Assembly: GCF_003096715.1 (NCBI RefSeq)
Contig: NZ_QEOL01000014.1
Location: 62,001 to 126,000 of the forward strand
Source: Paraburkholderia silvatlantica
GTDB taxonomy: Bacteria; Pseudomonadota; Gammaproteobacteria; Burkholderiales; Burkholderiaceae
Direction: 5' to 3'
Length of the DNA: 64,000 nucleotides
The position numbers and the translations under genes were made by a program. Shown here piece by piece: positions 63,475 through 64,000 of the stretch. A model generated the notes under the pieces. The model was not told the origin of the DNA and searched no databases. It saw nothing but the letters and a program-made list of their open reading frames with translations. Position 1 is the stretch's first letter, and each line of letters starts with the position of its first letter.

Positions 63475-64000
63475 ATGACCACGCTTAACCATCCCTCCGG
63501 CAGCGCCGGCTGCATCAGCCAGTACGATCCGCAAGCTTTGCCCGTCAGCGCCGCGCAGGCCATCGTGCTGCAGTGGGCGACGCCTCTTGCGGCGAGCGAA
63601 CGCGTACCGCTGCGTGAGGCACTGGCGCGCGTGCTGGCCGAAGACGTGATTTCGCCGATCGACGTCCCCGCGCACGACAACGCCGCGATGGACGGCTATG
63701 CGTTCGACGCCGCGGCGCTCGCCGATGCCGCCGGCGGCCTCTCGCTCACCGTATGCGGCAAGGCCTTCGCCGGTCACCCCTACGTGGGCGAAGTGGCCGC
63801 GCATGCGTGCGTGCGCATCATGACTGGCGCGCCGATGCCCGCGGGCTGCGACACCGTCGTGCCGCAAGAGCAGGTGTCCATGCAGGGCGACGTCATCGTT
63901 TTCGATGCGAGCGCCGTCACGCGCGGTGCGAACGCCCGCCGCAAGGGCGAAGATCTCGCGCGCGCAAGCGTGGCGCTCGCAGCCGGCCGCGTGCTGCGCG
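63475..64000 (+). CDS. moeA: Molybdopterin molybdenumtransferase MoeA, N-terminal part, cut by window edge
   Basis: About 175 codons are present before the edge. The N-terminal MoeA domain is clear: VPLREALARVLAEDVISPIDVPAHDNAAMDGYAFD, then GEVAAHACVRIMTGAPMPAGCDTVVPQEQV, and RRKGEDL near the edge. MoeA inserts molybdate into adenylylated molybdopterin. It is the third gene of a moaA-mobA-moeA cluster, all on the plus strand. The ATG at 63475 starts MTTLNHPSG. Confidence 0.95.
   Translation, partial: MTTLNHPSGSAGCISQYDPQALPVSAAQAIVLQWATPLAASERVPLREALARVLAEDVISPIDVPAHDNAAMDGYAFDAAALADAAGGLSLTVCGKAFAGHPYVGEVAAHACVRIMTGAPMPAGCDTVVPQEQVSMQGDVIVFDASAVTRGANARRKGEDLARASVALAAGRVLR

Overview
The window looks like core chromosome from a high-GC betaproteobacterium of the Burkholderiaceae (Burkholderia, Paraburkholderia or a close relative). 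The grounds are the base composition, the gene content (EarP with an EF-P carrying Arg32, a very long RNase III, a mucD-type sigma-E operon) and the gene order. No sequence search was run, so the genus is an inference. Nearly every gene is housekeeping. I see no prophage, insertion sequence, CRISPR array, integron or toxin-antitoxin island.

Layout. 1-9160: the 5' end of rlmE (minus), yhbY (plus), then a minus-strand run mltD, carA, carB, greA and a DUF4149 gene. carAB has a good promoter and a leader of about 290 nt. A cloverleaf-like RNA fold ending in a U tract sits between carB and greA. 9316-12440: gloB (minus) is divergent from a YafS-like methyltransferase, rnhA, dnaQ and tRNA-Val. The order mltD-gloB-methyltransferase-rnhA-dnaQ-tRNA matches E. 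coli as I know it. 12577-20569: a DUF2214 gene, an unrecognised membrane protein whose ribosome binding site abuts three 50-bp hairpin repeats, a GT4 glycosyltransferase, an ABC exporter and trehalose synthesis (otsB, otsA). 20843-23034: SCO1, PCu(A)C and CtaG-like genes, a set for putting copper into cytochrome oxidase. 23074-27341: an ElaA-type acetyltransferase, tRNA-Cys, two identical tRNA-Gly, pgsA and uvrC.

27544-31703: earP and efp (EF-P rhamnosylation and its substrate), a CsbD-like gene and an NtrC-type regulator with no kinase next to it. 31794-52194 is one 20-kb minus-strand run. In transcription order it holds yceD, rpmF, plsX, fabH, fabD, fabG, acpP, fabF, a small membrane protein, rpoE, rseA, rseB, mucD, a glutaredoxin-like gene, lepA, lepB, rnc, era, recO, pdxJ, acpS and nagZ. 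It joins fatty acid and ACP synthesis, envelope stress control, protein export, and RNA and ribosome maturation.

52682-64000: yceF (Maf) with an overlapping RsmI-like methylase, sppA, a Rieske protein, a phosphoglycolate-phosphatase-like HAD enzyme, rluC, a long intergenic region and rne (RNase E). It ends with molybdenum cofactor genes moaA, mobA and the start of moeA, which is cut by the window edge.

The best candidates for something undescribed are small RNA or DNA structures: the three covarying 50-bp repeats at 14102-14251, the cloverleaf before greA at 2261-2350, a strong hairpin before rnc, and a 9-nt-periodic GTTAC array before rpoE.
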